A stretch of DNA of 64,000 nt from positions 1-64,000 of the forward strand of contig JAUIKS010000013.1 of assembly GCA_030430565.1 (NCBI GenBank), in the 5' to 3' direction. Shown in pieces: positions 26,256 through 35,405 of this stretch. This DNA is from Polyangia bacterium. Lineage in GTDB: Bacteria; Myxococcota_A; Polyangia; Nannocystales; Nannocystaceae. A model generated the notes under the pieces. The model was not told the origin of the DNA. It made no database searches and saw only the letters and a program-made list of their open reading frames with translations. Positions within the stretch are counted from its first letter, which is position 1. Each line of letters opens with the position of its first letter. The position numbers were made by a program, and so were the translations under genes.

Positions 26256-28802
26256 TCAGCGCCACGACTGGCGTGTGTACAGCTTGGCGGTCGGCATCCC
26301 CGCGACCGGCGGCCCGCCCGTGCGCGCGTCGGCCATGCGTGAGTTCAGGCCCGGTGGGCGCGGACCGGGGACGCCCGAGTGCGGCACGCCCTCGACCAGG
26401 ACCTTCATGAAGTTGGTCCACATCGGCACGACCGTCGTGTAGCTCGCGTCCTCGTCGCCCATCGAGCGCTCGTAGTTGTCGTCGCCCATCCACGAGGCCG
26501 TGATCTCGTTGGAGGTGAAGCCCATGAACCAGGTGTCGGTGGTGTAGGCGCCCTTGGACGAGGTGCCGCTCTTGCCGCCGGCCTGCGCGCGGATCATCGT
26601 CGCGCGCGTGGCCGTGCCGGAGGTGACGACGTCACGCATCAGCTGGGTGATGAGGAAGGCCGTGCGGCGATCGACGATCTGCCGCGGCGGCGTCGCGGCG
26701 AGGGTGCCGACGCGATCGAGTCGACCGGCGATGTCGACCACCGGGTCGTCGACGCTGCGGTTGTCGACCAGCACGCGCCCGGACTTGTCGGTGATCCGGC
26801 GGACGTACACCGGGTCGATCCAGGTGCCGCCGCGGACGAAGATCGCGAAGGCGCGCGTGAGCTCGTCGACGTGCACGCAGGAGGCCCCCAGCGAGAGCGC
26901 CCGGTCGGCGATCAGCTCGCTGGTGATCCCGAGCCGGCGCGACCAGGCGACCACCGCGTCGGCGCCGAGCTTTTTAAACAGCCGGATCGAGGGGAGGTTG
27001 AGCGAGCGGACCAGCGCGGTGCGCAGGAGGACCTTGCCGTCCAGCGTCTTGCCGATGTTCTGCGGGTTCCACTCCTCGCCGGGCTCGGGCTCGTAGGCCC
27101 GGTCCTCGAGCACGGTGTCCATCTGCCAGGGGCGGGTGTCGAGCGCGAGCGCGTAGTAGATGGCCTTGAACACGCTGCCCGGCTGACGGCAGGCCTGGGT
27201 GGTGCGGTTGAACTGCGAGCGGTCGTAGTCGTGCCCGCCCTGCATGGTCGTCACGTAGCCGCTGCGAAGATCCATGCTGTAGAGGGCTGCCTCCATCCGG
27301 GTCTGCTGCCCGAGCTCGACCAGCGGCTGCCCGCTCTCACGATCGGTCAGCAGATGCGTCGCGGGCGTCTCGTCGTCGTCGTCGTCGTCCTCTTCGTCAT
27401 GCGAGCCGTGCTTGCTGCGCTTGTCGTGCGCGCCGCGCTTGCTCTTGTCTTGCTTCGGCTTGCTGAACACGCCGCGGACCCAGATGACATCGCCGACGAC
27501 GAGCGCCGCGTCGACGCTCGTGATCTTCTGGTCGTTGATCCCGGTGTTGCGGTTGTAGGGCGCGGCCCAGCTCATGCGCTGGAGCGGCAGCACGGCCCGC
27601 TGGGCGCCGAGCTCGACGACGGCGTGCTTGGCCGCGACCTCGCGGACCAGCGCCAGGCGCCAGCGCGTCGGCGCGTCGGTCAGCGGCGTCTCGCCGTAGC
27701 GCGCGCGCAGCCGCTCGATCAGCTTGGTCCGCGAATCCTCGTCGGCGAGGTTGGTCTCGGGCCCGCGGTAGCCCTGGCGGCGATCGATCTTGCGGATGGC
27801 CTTGTCGATCGCGGCGTGGGCCCAGCGCGCGGTCTGGAGGTCCGCGGGCGTCTCGATCTGCAGGCCGCCCTTGAGCACGGCCTCGTCGCCGAGTTTCTCG
27901 CTGACCTGCTGCCGCACGTGCTCGGCGTAGTAGGGGTCGCGCAGGCGGAAGACGTCGGTCGGCGTGCTGAGCGTGAGCGGCTCCTCGCCGGCCTCGTCGC
28001 GCTGCTCGGGCGTGATGTAGCCGGCCTCCACCATGTCCTGAAGGACAACGGCGCGGCGCTTGAGCGCGCGCTCGGGGAAGCGCACCGGGTTGTAGCGCGA
28101 GGGCGCGCGGGCGAGGCCGGCGATCAGCGCGCACTCGGCCAGCGTCAGCTCGTCGAGTGATTTTTCGAAGTAGCGCTGGGCGGCGGCCGCGACCCCGTGG
28201 GCGCCGTGCCCGAAGAAGATCTCGTTGAGGTAGATCTCGAGGATGGTCGGCTTGTCGAGCTTGGCCTCGAGCCGCAGGCTGATGAGCGCCTCGCGGATCT
28301 TGCGGTCGAGCGTGCGCTCGTTGGTGAGGCGCTTCTTGGCGACCTGCTGCGTGATCGTGCTGCCGCCCTGGACGACCGTGCCGGAGCGCAGGTTGGCGAG
28401 CACGGCGCGGGCGAGGCCGCGGTAGTCGAGGCCGTCGTGCGTGAAGAAGCGCCGATCCTCCGCGGCCAAGAAGGCCTGGACGAGCGGCGCCGGGATGTCC
28501 TCAAAGCGGGTGTAGGAGCGATACTCGCGGGCCAACTCCGCGAGCAGGGCGCCGTCGTCGGCGTAGATCCGGGTGACGCCGGGGGCCGTGGTCGCGTAGC
28601 GCTCGAGGTCATTGAGCGGCGGCAGGGCCTCGACGTACCCGCGATAGATCTTCACGCCCGCCGCGGTGACGACGAGCGTGAGGAGTAAAAACGCGTAGCT
28701 GTAATAGCGAAAGAGCCAGCCCAAAAAGCCGGCTCTCGCGGGGTTGAGGACCCAGACGCGCGGGTTACTCGTCGCCGGCCTCTTCGGCGGGATTCGAGCC
28801 AT
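26256..28802 (-). CDS. Class A penicillin-binding protein (PBP1A family)
   Basis: This 848-aa bifunctional enzyme has an N-terminal membrane span (about 35-55), a GT51 glycosyltransferase domain with EDRRFFTHDGLDYRG (catalytic Glu about 115), GGSTITQQ and KIREALISLRLE, and a transpeptidase domain. The latter has the Ser-X-X-Lys motif in QPGSVFKAIYY, SLN, and KSGTS. It polymerises and cross-links peptidoglycan. Between the two domains lies a very charged insert (about residues 455-490) with a run of Lys, His and Asp residues. The start ATG at 28802 lies 38 nt inside the end of the upstream gene, so the two genes overlap in different frames and are probably one operon. Confidence 0.93.
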   Translation of the reverse strand: MARIPPKRPATSNPRVWVLNPARAGFLGWLFRYYSYAFLLLTLVVTAAGVKIYRGYVEALPPLNDLERYATTAPGVTRIYADDGALLAELAREYRSYTRFEDIPAPLVQAFLAAEDRRFFTHDGLDYRGLARAVLANLRSGTVVQGGSTITQQVAKKRLTNERTLDRKIREALISLRLEAKLDKPTILEIYLNEIFFGHGAHGVAAAAQRYFEKSLDELTLAECALIAGLARAPSRYNPVRFPERALKRRAVVLQDMVEAGYITPEQRDEAGEEPLTLSTPTDVFRLRDPYYAEHVRQQVSEKLGDEAVLKGGLQIETPADLQTARWAHAAIDKAIRKIDRRQGYRGPETNLADEDSRTKLIERLRARYGETPLTDAPTRWRLALVREVAAKHAVVELGAQRAVLPLQRMSWAAPYNRNTGINDQKITSVDAALVVGDVIWVRGVFSKPKQDKSKRGAHDKRSKHGSHDEEDDDDDDETPATHLLTDRESGQPLVELGQQTRMEAALYSMDLRSGYVTTMQGGHDYDRSQFNRTTQACRQPGSVFKAIYYALALDTRPWQMDTVLEDRAYEPEPGEEWNPQNIGKTLDGKVLLRTALVRSLNLPSIRLFKKLGADAVVAWSRRLGITSELIADRALSLGASCVHVDELTRAFAIFVRGGTWIDPVYVRRITDKSGRVLVDNRSVDDPVVDIAGRLDRVGTLAATPPRQIVDRRTAFLITQLMRDVVTSGTATRATMIRAQAGGKSGTSSKGAYTTDTWFMGFTSNEITASWMGDDNYERSMGDEDASYTTVVPMWTNFMKVLVEGVPHSGVPGPRPPGLNSRMADARTGGPPVAGMPTAKLYTRQSWR

Positions 28803-30042
28803 CGACGTCAGGATCTGCGGCGTAGGCCTTGAGCGCGTTGATCGCTCGGCGCTCGACCTTGTTCATCTCCTCGAGGCGCGCGTTCACCTGTCCCAGCAGT
28901 CGCTGGTAGACGAGCTTCGCGTTGTTCTCGGGGTTCTGGCCGACGAGGTAGAGGTACATCTCGTCGGTGCGACTGACCGGCGTGATCGTGCCGGGGCCGG
29001 TGCCGAGCGGAGCGTAGGCCGGATCGGCGCCGAGCTTGGTCCGGTACATCCAGCCGATCGCGTCCTTGGGATCGCCCTTACACGGCGCGGGCTGGTCGCC
29101 CTCGCCCTTACACATCGGGAGCACGGCCTCGACCAGGGTCATCTTGCCCTTGTCGTCGAAGACGACGGCGAAGGAGGACGGACCGCCGGCCTTGCCGAGC
29201 GAGGGAGCGTTCGCGCTCACGAAGCCCGCGAGGTAGCTCAGGTCGGTCTTGAGACCGTTGGCCTCCTCGTAGAGCTGGAAGACCTTCTTGACGTCCTTGG
29301 GGTGAATCGAGGCGAGCTGCCAGCCGAACAGGTCGTCGACCTTGGGGTGCTTCTCGAAGTTGGCCGCGTTCAGCTCTTTCAGCGCCTCGCCACCAGCCTT
29401 GGGATCCTCAGCGATCTGCTTCTTGAGGTCCTCCATCTTGAGGCTGATGTCTTTGCGCATCTTGGCGACGTTCTCGACCTCCGCCGCCATCTTCTGGCCC
29501 TTCTTCTTGGCGCGAGTCACCAGCTGGTTCTTGCCCAGGGTGCTCTTACCAACCCAGCCGAACAGCATGCCGACGACGAGCGCGCCGGCAGCCGCGAAGG
29601 CGACCAGGCCGATGCTGCCCTTGGAGGGGACATCGCCGCCGCCGACGTCGATGACGCCGTCGTTGGGATCAAAGGCTGCAGCTCGACCCGAGAACGCGCC
29701 GTCCCGGGTCGGGTCCGGCGGCGGCTCGGGTGCGGCAACCTGGCCAGGCGCAGGAAGGACCTGACCTGGAGCCGGGAGGGCCTGGCCGGGAGCAGGGATG
29801 CTCTGTCCCGGCGCCGGGATGCTTTGGCCGGGAGCAGGGATGCTCTGGCCAGGAGCAGGGATGCTCTGGCCGGGAGCAGGGATGCTCGCGCCTGGAGGAG
29901 GGATGCTCGCGCCCGGTGCAGGTATGCCGCCTGGCGGCGGTGCGAACCCGGGGGCAGGAATCTCGGCTCCAGACGGGGCGTTCTTCTTGGCGAGGCGCGC
30001 TTTGAGCGCGCTGAGGTCAGTTCCTTTTTTCGGTGGAGTCAA
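28765..30042 (-). CDS. Membrane protein with IPAPGQS repeats
   Basis: This 425-aa protein begins with a Lys/Ala-rich cytoplasmic segment (TDLSALKARLAKKN), then about nine IPAPGQ(S/A)-type heptads, one membrane span (GLVAFAAAGALVVGMLFGWV, about residues 165-185), and a periplasmic domain of about 230 residues. That domain starts with a Lys-rich helix (MAAEVENVAKMRKDISLKME) and has no motif I recognise. TTG at 30042 has a GAGGGG ribosome binding site 8 nt upstream; an ATG at 30126 would add 28 residues. Overlap with the PBP gene suggests an envelope role, but function is unknown. Confidence 0.75.
   Translation of the reverse strand: MTPPKKGTDLSALKARLAKKNAPSGAEIPAPGFAPPPGGIPAPGASIPPPGASIPAPGQSIPAPGQSIPAPGQSIPAPGQSIPAPGQALPAPGQVLPAPGQVAAPEPPPDPTRDGAFSGRAAAFDPNDGVIDVGGGDVPSKGSIGLVAFAAAGALVVGMLFGWVGKSTLGKNQLVTRAKKKGQKMAAEVENVAKMRKDISLKMEDLKKQIAEDPKAGGEALKELNAANFEKHPKVDDLFGWQLASIHPKDVKKVFQLYEEANGLKTDLSYLAGFVSANAPSLGKAGGPSSFAVVFDDKGKMTLVEAVLPMCKGEGDQPAPCKGDPKDAIGWMYRTKLGADPAYAPLGTGPGTITPVSRTDEMYLYLVGQNPENNAKLVYQRLLGQVNARLEEMNKVERRAINALKAYAADPDVDGSNPAEEAGDE
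29740..29935 (-). repeat. 21-bp in-frame repeats encoding IPAPGQS
   Basis: About nine degenerate 21-bp units encode Ile-Pro-Ala-Pro-Gly-Gln-Ser/Ala in the N-terminal part of the membrane protein gene. The four central copies (29800-29885) are nearly identical at DNA level, which suggests recent expansion by slippage or unequal exchange. Confidence 0.85.
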
Positions 30043-30220
30043 GACCGGATCCCCTCGTGTGTTAGTCGGGCAGGACGACCGCGAAAATTGCAGACGCAGG
30101 ATAGAGACAACGCTCTTGGCCGTCAACGTCAGACACGGATGAGACCGCGTCAGGTTCCGAGCCGCCTTTGGTCCGCGTCATTAAACCAGAGACAGCCAGG
30201 GCGGAATTAAAAAATCCGTC

Positions 30221-31264
30221 CTAATTTTCGCCCCAAATTCGCTCGAACAGCCCGCCCGGCGCGTCGTCATGGTCATCATTCGCCGATGCCAGCGGCGGAC
30301 TCGGCGGCGCTGCGGGGGCGCGCTCGCGGCGAAGACCGAGCAGCGGGAGGACGGCGGGGGCGAGCGCAACCGCGACGACCGCCGGCTGCGGATCCGTCAT
30401 CGGCACGAGTTCGCCCTCAAATCGCAGCAGGCCGGGGTATCGCGGCATGGCGCATTCACGCGCGGCGCGTTCTAGATCGACATCGTGCTCATCGTCGTCG
30501 GTGACGCGGTCGAGGTCGAGGTCGCGCTCGAGCGCGAGGAGTGTGACAGTGTGCGACCCGCTGGCGCCTTCGCTCGCGCCGCGGCGGGCGATCGGGAGCG
30601 AGGCCCAGGACGAGAGATCGGCCATCACCCGCCCGGCGAGCAGGCACCCGCCAATGGTCCCGAGCAGGGAGCCCGGCGGATGTACGGCGGTCGGCCGGGT
30701 TACATCCGCGAACACGGTGGCCAGCTTTCGCAGCAGCGTCCGGCCGCGTTCACGGTGCCCCTGTCCCAGCGACGGGTCGAGGACATCGAGGTGGTGCAGC
30801 AGCAGGCCGGTGGGCGCGGCGCTCAGGACTCGGACCAGCGCCCAGCCGTGGGCGCTGGCCAGGCCGAGCGTGAGGTCGAGGTCGCGGTGTCCCGCCGACA
30901 GCAGCTGGGCGCTCCCGCGGGGCTCGGCACAACTTCCCGTCCGCGCTTGCACATGGCTGCGCCGCCGCGTCCGTCGATCGAGACCGTGGGTGTCGCCGGC
31001 GTTGCGCCGCAGCAGCCGGAGCGGATCAAAGCGCGCGGCCTCGCCGAAGCCCCGGAGGTTCACGCGGGCGCGGGCCACGTCCGAAGGAAGGCGAACGGGG
31101 GGCGCGGGCTCGAGCGAGCCGTCGGTGGCCGAGACGACGCGTGGGCGGGGGATCGCGGTCAGCTGTGGACGTCGCGGCAGCCGCGTCTCGCGGGGCGTCA
31201 TCGTGCACTGCCAAAACCCCGGATCTCGCTCCGGAGAGGGGATCGGGCCCAGAGGATCGCGCAT
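30221..31264 (-). CDS. Hypothetical protein, about 347 aa
   Basis: The minus frame is open with typical high-GC codon use and reads like a real protein: GFGEAARFDPLRLLRRNAGD, LTLGLASAHGWALVRVLSA, GSLLGTIGGCLLAGRVMADL, DLDLDRVTDDDEHDVDLERA. It has no signal peptide; a hydrophobic stretch near the C-terminus (AVVAVALAPAVLPLLGL) may be a membrane segment. I recognise no family. ATG at 31264 has no clear ribosome binding site and ATG at 31201 is an alternative. The same frame stays open farther upstream through the antisense of the muramidase gene, which I take as a high-GC artefact. It is divergent from the NamZ-type gene at 31436. Confidence 0.6.
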   Translation of the reverse strand: MRDPLGPIPSPERDPGFWQCTMTPRETRLPRRPQLTAIPRPRVVSATDGSLEPAPPVRLPSDVARARVNLRGFGEAARFDPLRLLRRNAGDTHGLDRRTRRRSHVQARTGSCAEPRGSAQLLSAGHRDLDLTLGLASAHGWALVRVLSAAPTGLLLHHLDVLDPSLGQGHRERGRTLLRKLATVFADVTRPTAVHPPGSLLGTIGGCLLAGRVMADLSSWASLPIARRGASEGASGSHTVTLLALERDLDLDRVTDDDEHDVDLERAARECAMPRYPGLLRFEGELVPMTDPQPAVVAVALAPAVLPLLGLRRERAPAAPPSPPLASANDDHDDAPGGLFERIWGEN

Positions 31265-31435
31265 GTACGTAATGTCGCACACAGCTCGCGCAGCCCAAAA
31301 AAACCGGCGGCTCGTCGCGCGGGCTCGCGTGGGGTTGTTGCTGTCGACTTCCTTTGGGACTTCCTCCGGGACTTCCTTCGGGGCTTCTCTCGAGAATCTT
31401 GGGCGAGTCGCGGGCTCGTGGGAGGGTGCAAGTAC

Positions 31436-32650
31436 GTGTCTGTTCGAACCGGTCTCGATCGTCTCGCCGCAGGCGACGGTCCCTCGCTCGCGGGGATCCC
31501 GATCGCCTTGCTCTGTCACCCGGCGTCCGTGTCTCGTACCTACGAGCACGTCCGGGCTGTGGTCGGCGCGCCGCCGGTCGGCGCGCGCGTCGTCTCCTTG
31601 CTGGGTCCCGAGCACGGCATCGACGCGGCGGCCCAGGACATGGAGCCCGTCGTCGAGGCGGACGGCGAGGGCGCGGCGCCGGAGCAGGACACACCGCCGG
31701 TCTACAGCTTGTACGGGGACACCTACGAGAGCCTCAAGCCCACGCCGGAGATGTTTCACGGCGCGGAGTGGCTCGTCTGCGACCTGCAGGACATCGGCAG
31801 CCGCTACTACACCTACGTGTGGACGGCCGCGATGGCGGCCGAGGTCGCGCTCCGGAGCGGGATCAAGGTGCTCATCCTCGATCGCCCGAACCCGCTGGGG
31901 GGGCTCGAGCGCTGGGTCGAGGGCGGCGCGATCGAGCCGGGGCAGGAGAGCTTCGTCGGCTACCACGACGTCTCGGTGCGCCACGGGATGACGCTGGGCG
32001 AGCTGGTCGTGATGACGCTGCGCGAGCGCGGCGTCGAGGCGGCGGGCCTGACGGTGCTGCAGGCGGCCGGCTGGCGTCGTCGTGATATGGCCGATGCGAC
32101 AGATGTCCCGTGGGTCATGCCGTCCCCGAACATGCCGACCCTCGACAGCGCGACGGTCTACCCCGGGCAGTGCCTGCTCGAGGGCACGAGCCTGAGCGAG
32201 GGGCGGGGCACGACGCGGCCGTTCGAGCTGTTCGGCGCGCCCTGGCTCGACGGCCAGGCGCTCGCGCGCGCGATCAGCCCCGAGGACGCGCCCGGCCTGG
32301 GCCTGCGCCCGGTCTGCTTCCGCCCGATGTTCCAGAAGCACGCGGGGGTGACCTGCGGCGGGCTGCAGCTGCACGTGCGCGCGGGCGCGCGGGCCGAGGT
32401 CCGCAGCCTGCGGACCAGCTGGGCGCTGCTCGCCGCGTGCTGGAGGCTCGGCGGGGGCAGGGCGCGCTGGCGGACCGAGCCCTACGAGTTCGTCGCCGAC
32501 CGGCCGGCGATCGATCTGCTCGCCGGCGGCGCGTGGCTGCGCGCGGCGATCGAGTCGGGGGCGCGCGCCGGCGAGCTCGTCCGCGCGCAGGAGCCGGGCA
32601 GGCGGGCCTTCTTGGCGCGTCGTCGGCCGTTTTTGCTGTACCCCGACTGA
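31436..32650 (+). CDS. namZ: DUF1343 family protein (NamZ-type exo-beta-N-acetylmuramidase)
   Basis: This 404-aa protein has the DUF1343 hallmarks SLLGPEHGIDAAAQDMEP, VYSLYGDTYESLKPTPEM, CDLQDIGSRYYTYVWTAA, LILDRPNPLGG, ESFVGYHDVSVRHGMTLGEL, MPSPNMPTLDSATVYPGQ and EGTSLSEGRGTTRPFELFGA. NamZ of Bacillus subtilis releases MurNAc from the ends of peptidoglycan fragments, so a role in cell-wall recovery or predatory digestion is likely. GTG at 31436 has a GGAGGG ribosome binding site 9 nt upstream. No signal peptide is seen, which points to a cytoplasmic recycling enzyme. The gene symbol rests on family membership only. Confidence 0.88.
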   Translation: MSVRTGLDRLAAGDGPSLAGIPIALLCHPASVSRTYEHVRAVVGAPPVGARVVSLLGPEHGIDAAAQDMEPVVEADGEGAAPEQDTPPVYSLYGDTYESLKPTPEMFHGAEWLVCDLQDIGSRYYTYVWTAAMAAEVALRSGIKVLILDRPNPLGGLERWVEGGAIEPGQESFVGYHDVSVRHGMTLGELVVMTLRERGVEAAGLTVLQAAGWRRRDMADATDVPWVMPSPNMPTLDSATVYPGQCLLEGTSLSEGRGTTRPFELFGAPWLDGQALARAISPEDAPGLGLRPVCFRPMFQKHAGVTCGGLQLHVRAGARAEVRSLRTSWALLAACWRLGGGRARWRTEPYEFVADRPAIDLLAGGAWLRAAIESGARAGELVRAQEPGRRAFLARRRPFLLYPD

Positions 32651-32686
32651 TCGTCGACGATCGCGAATGACGGTACCATCGCGGCG

Positions 32687-34096
32687 ATGTCAGGGAATGC
32701 CCGCACGCGTCCGGTGCTCGCGGTCTTCGGCGGGAGCTTCGATCCGCCGCACATGGGGCACGTGCTGCTGCCGACCTACCTGCTCGTGCGCGGCCTCGCG
32801 GCGCGCGTGCTCGTGGCGCCGACCTGGTCACACCCCTTCGCCAAGCGCCTGACGTCGTACCCGACGCGCATGGCGTGGGCGCGCGCGGCGATGTCGGTGC
32901 ACGGCGACCGCGTCATCGTCAGCGACATCGAGCGCCGGCTCGCGGCGACGCGGGCGGACGGGCGCCCGAGCTACTCGATCGAGCTGCTCTGCGCGCTTGC
33001 GGGCGAGCACCCCGACTTCCAGGTCCGGCTGGTGTTCGGCTCGGACATCATCGCCAACGGCGACTTCCCGCGCTGGCACCAGCACGAGCGGATCCAGGCC
33101 GAGTTCACGCCGATCGTGGTGCCGCGGCTCGGCTACGCCGAGCCGGAGACCTGCGCGCTGCCCGAGATCAGCAGCACCGCGGTCCGCGGCTGGATTGCGC
33201 GGCTGCGCGCCGGCGAGGCGGACGAGCGCGTGCTCCGTCGCCTCGAGTACACGGTGCCGGCGGCCGTGCTCGCGCAGATCAAGGAGCCCGCGCGCGAGGT
33301 TATCTGGCTGATCGGACATGGTCATGTCGCCACGCACGCCGAGCGCTGGCTGCACGCGCGCGGTTACCGGACGCGCATGATCTCGGCGCGCGAGACCGCG
33401 GCGAACAACCTCGCCGGGCAGGTCACGGCGCACGAAGAGGACGGGCGCCCGCGCGGGATCTGGACGCTGTGTCGTGACCCCGCGCTGCCAGCCGTCGCCC
33501 GCGGGCTCGCCGAGGGGCTCGCGCGGCTCGGGCTGCTGGAGGTGCCGGTCCTGCACGGCGCGGGGGCCCTCGTGGCGCGCGGCGACGCGGCCCTCGGCGC
33601 GCTGGCGGAGCGCGGCGTGCCGGTCGGCACGCTGCACCCGATCTGCAGTCTGCGCCGCGAGCTCGAGCGCTCGCGCCTCGATCGCGCGTGCTTCGGGGTC
33701 GGCGGTGATGAGCCCGCGCGCGCGCTCGCCAAGGAGCTGATCGGCGGGCAGCCCTCCCTCGAGCTCGACGGCCTCGACGCCCGCGGCCGCGTCGTCTACC
33801 ACGCCGCCTGCGCGCTCGCGGCCAATCACGTCGCGGTGCTGTTCGGCGCCGCGCGGGACGTGCTGGTGGGGCAGGGGCACGCGCCCGAGCAGGTCGCGGA
33901 CGGGCTGTTTGAATTGCTGCGCTCGTCGCTCGACAACCTGCGGGCGCTCGGGATCCCGCAGGGCGTGACGGGCCCGGTCTCGCGGGGCGATCACGCGGCG
34001 GTCGCCGCCCACATCGACGCGCTCGACGACGACACCGCGGCGCTCTACCGGGCGCTGAGCGAGCGCTTGGCGGCGCTCTTACGCGACGAGCCGTAG
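32687..34096 (+). CDS. NadD-like adenylyltransferase fused to a Rossmann/DUF2520 protein
   Basis: This 469-aa protein has two parts. Residues 1-190 are a nicotinate-nucleotide adenylyltransferase: GGSFDPPHMGH near the start, HPFAK, a DIE motif, SYSIELL, FGSDIIANGDFPRWHQ and ISSTAVR. Residues about 205-469 match the separate Rossmann-like/DUF2520 family: IGHGHVATHAERWL in place of the dinucleotide-binding loop, then YHAACALAANHVAVLFGA and SSLDNLRALGIPQGVTGPVS. NadD makes NaAD from NaMN and ATP; DUF2520 proteins look like NAD(P)-dependent dehydrogenases of unknown substrate. Both parts look intact. The 3' end meets that of the next gene with a 4-bp gap. Confidence 0.85.
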   Translation: MSGNARTRPVLAVFGGSFDPPHMGHVLLPTYLLVRGLAARVLVAPTWSHPFAKRLTSYPTRMAWARAAMSVHGDRVIVSDIERRLAATRADGRPSYSIELLCALAGEHPDFQVRLVFGSDIIANGDFPRWHQHERIQAEFTPIVVPRLGYAEPETCALPEISSTAVRGWIARLRAGEADERVLRRLEYTVPAAVLAQIKEPAREVIWLIGHGHVATHAERWLHARGYRTRMISARETAANNLAGQVTAHEEDGRPRGIWTLCRDPALPAVARGLAEGLARLGLLEVPVLHGAGALVARGDAALGALAERGVPVGTLHPICSLRRELERSRLDRACFGVGGDEPARALAKELIGGQPSLELDGLDARGRVVYHAACALAANHVAVLFGAARDVLVGQGHAPEQVADGLFELLRSSLDNLRALGIPQGVTGPVSRGDHAAVAAHIDALDDDTAALYRALSERLAALLRDEP

Positions 34097-34100
34097 CGCG

Positions 34101-35321
34101 TCAGCGCAGCCCGTCGACGACCCTCATGAACGACGGGTCCTGCAGGTTGATCGGCGGCAGCGAGACCGACGCGGCGACGTCGTCCCACACGCTGTCGACC
34201 GCGCGGAGCCGCTTGCGCGCGAAGCCGCTCGCCGGCTGCGCGGCGCTCTCCGGGGCGAGCACCGCGTGGCTGACGACGGCGGGGTGCACGTACCACCAGT
34301 ACGCGAGGCGCCCCGGGGTCGCGTCCGTGGGGTGCATCGGCGGCGGGCTCGCGCGGATCGAGCAGCGCGCGGGACCTGGCGCGAGCGGGGGGACGGCCTC
34401 GTTCGCGACGAAGCGATGCAGCGGGCTGATCTCCTCCGCGCTGGTGGCGAGTATCACCGCCAGCCCGAGCTCGCGGACGTCGTCGATCGACGCCCGGCGC
34501 TCCAGCACCTCGCACGCGCGCGCGGCTCGTACGCGCCCGGTCTCCAGCTCGATCGCGGTGTACTGCGGGCAGTCGTCGGCTCGCTGCGCGCGCGCGGTGT
34601 CGAGCTCGTGCTCGTCGATGAACAGCCAGCCTCGCGTGGGGAAGCGGTAGTCGCCGATGGGGTACATCGGCTCGGCCGAGCGGCGCTGGGCGAGGCACTC
34701 GATCCACGCCTCGACCGAGTCGGTCTCGCACTGTCGCTGCGCCCAGCTCTCGCCGTCGGCTGCGGGCTCGTACTGCTCGAGGTGATGCGGCCGGGCCTTC
34801 CAGTGATGGCGGTAGCGGCCGCGCTCGTAGGCCTCGAGGCGCAGCCCCCAGGCGGCCTCGGTCGCCACGAACGCGCTCGCCTTCGGGTCGCACCCGCGGC
34901 GCTCGCACAGCACCTCCGCGGGCAGCGGCGCGAACTCGGCCGGCGTGCGCGGGGTCGGGGGGATGTCGTAGGCGAGCAGGGGATCGCCGAACATCTTCAT
35001 CCGCATCCAGGTCTCGCCGCCGCGCCTCCACCAGTCGACGAGTGACCGCGCGCCGCGGGGCGGCTGGACAGCCGGGCTCCCGTCGTGGGTGGCGAAGGCC
35101 GGCAGGCGCAAGAGCGCCGCGAGCTCCACGTTCGCGCGCGCGATCGTGACGCGGTCCTCGCTCTCGATCGCCGCGTCGACTCGATCGAGCCGCGCCGTGA
35201 TCTCCCGCCGCTCGCGATCGCTCACGCGACACGGCCACGGCGCTTTGGGGAGGTGGTGGAGGCGGCACCCGCTGAGCGTGACGAGGGCCGTCAGGGCGAG
35301 GAGTTTGGTACGGCGCGGCAT
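34101..35321 (-). CDS. Predicted lipoprotein of unknown function
   Basis: This 406-aa protein has a short signal peptide with the lipobox VTLSGC (Cys about residue 19). The mature part has several Cys residues (LCERRGCDP, RQCETDSVEAWIECLA, DDCPQY, RACEVLERR) that could form disulfides, and many Trp and Tyr. No family or catalytic motif is recognised. ATG at 35321 is the only start that gives a complete signal peptide. It is transcribed in the same direction as the Clp ATPase gene 84 bp upstream and may be in its operon. Confidence 0.75.
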   Translation of the reverse strand: MPRRTKLLALTALVTLSGCRLHHLPKAPWPCRVSDRERREITARLDRVDAAIESEDRVTIARANVELAALLRLPAFATHDGSPAVQPPRGARSLVDWWRRGGETWMRMKMFGDPLLAYDIPPTPRTPAEFAPLPAEVLCERRGCDPKASAFVATEAAWGLRLEAYERGRYRHHWKARPHHLEQYEPAADGESWAQRQCETDSVEAWIECLAQRRSAEPMYPIGDYRFPTRGWLFIDEHELDTARAQRADDCPQYTAIELETGRVRAARACEVLERRASIDDVRELGLAVILATSAEEISPLHRFVANEAVPPLAPGPARCSIRASPPPMHPTDATPGRLAYWWYVHPAVVSHAVLAPESAAQPASGFARKRLRAVDSVWDDVAASVSLPPINLQDPSFMRVVDGLR

Positions 35322-35405
35322 CGAGTCGAGCGCTCGACTCGAGTGACAACGCCGGCGCGGCGAAGTTCCGGCCGGCGTGCATGACCTGGCTATCAGGACA
35401 GGTCG

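Noticed and set aside
30485..31435. Plus-strand extension upstream of the NamZ-type gene
   Set aside because: The family starts at about 31436, where a good ribosome binding site lies; the extension is antisense to a better minus-strand frame.
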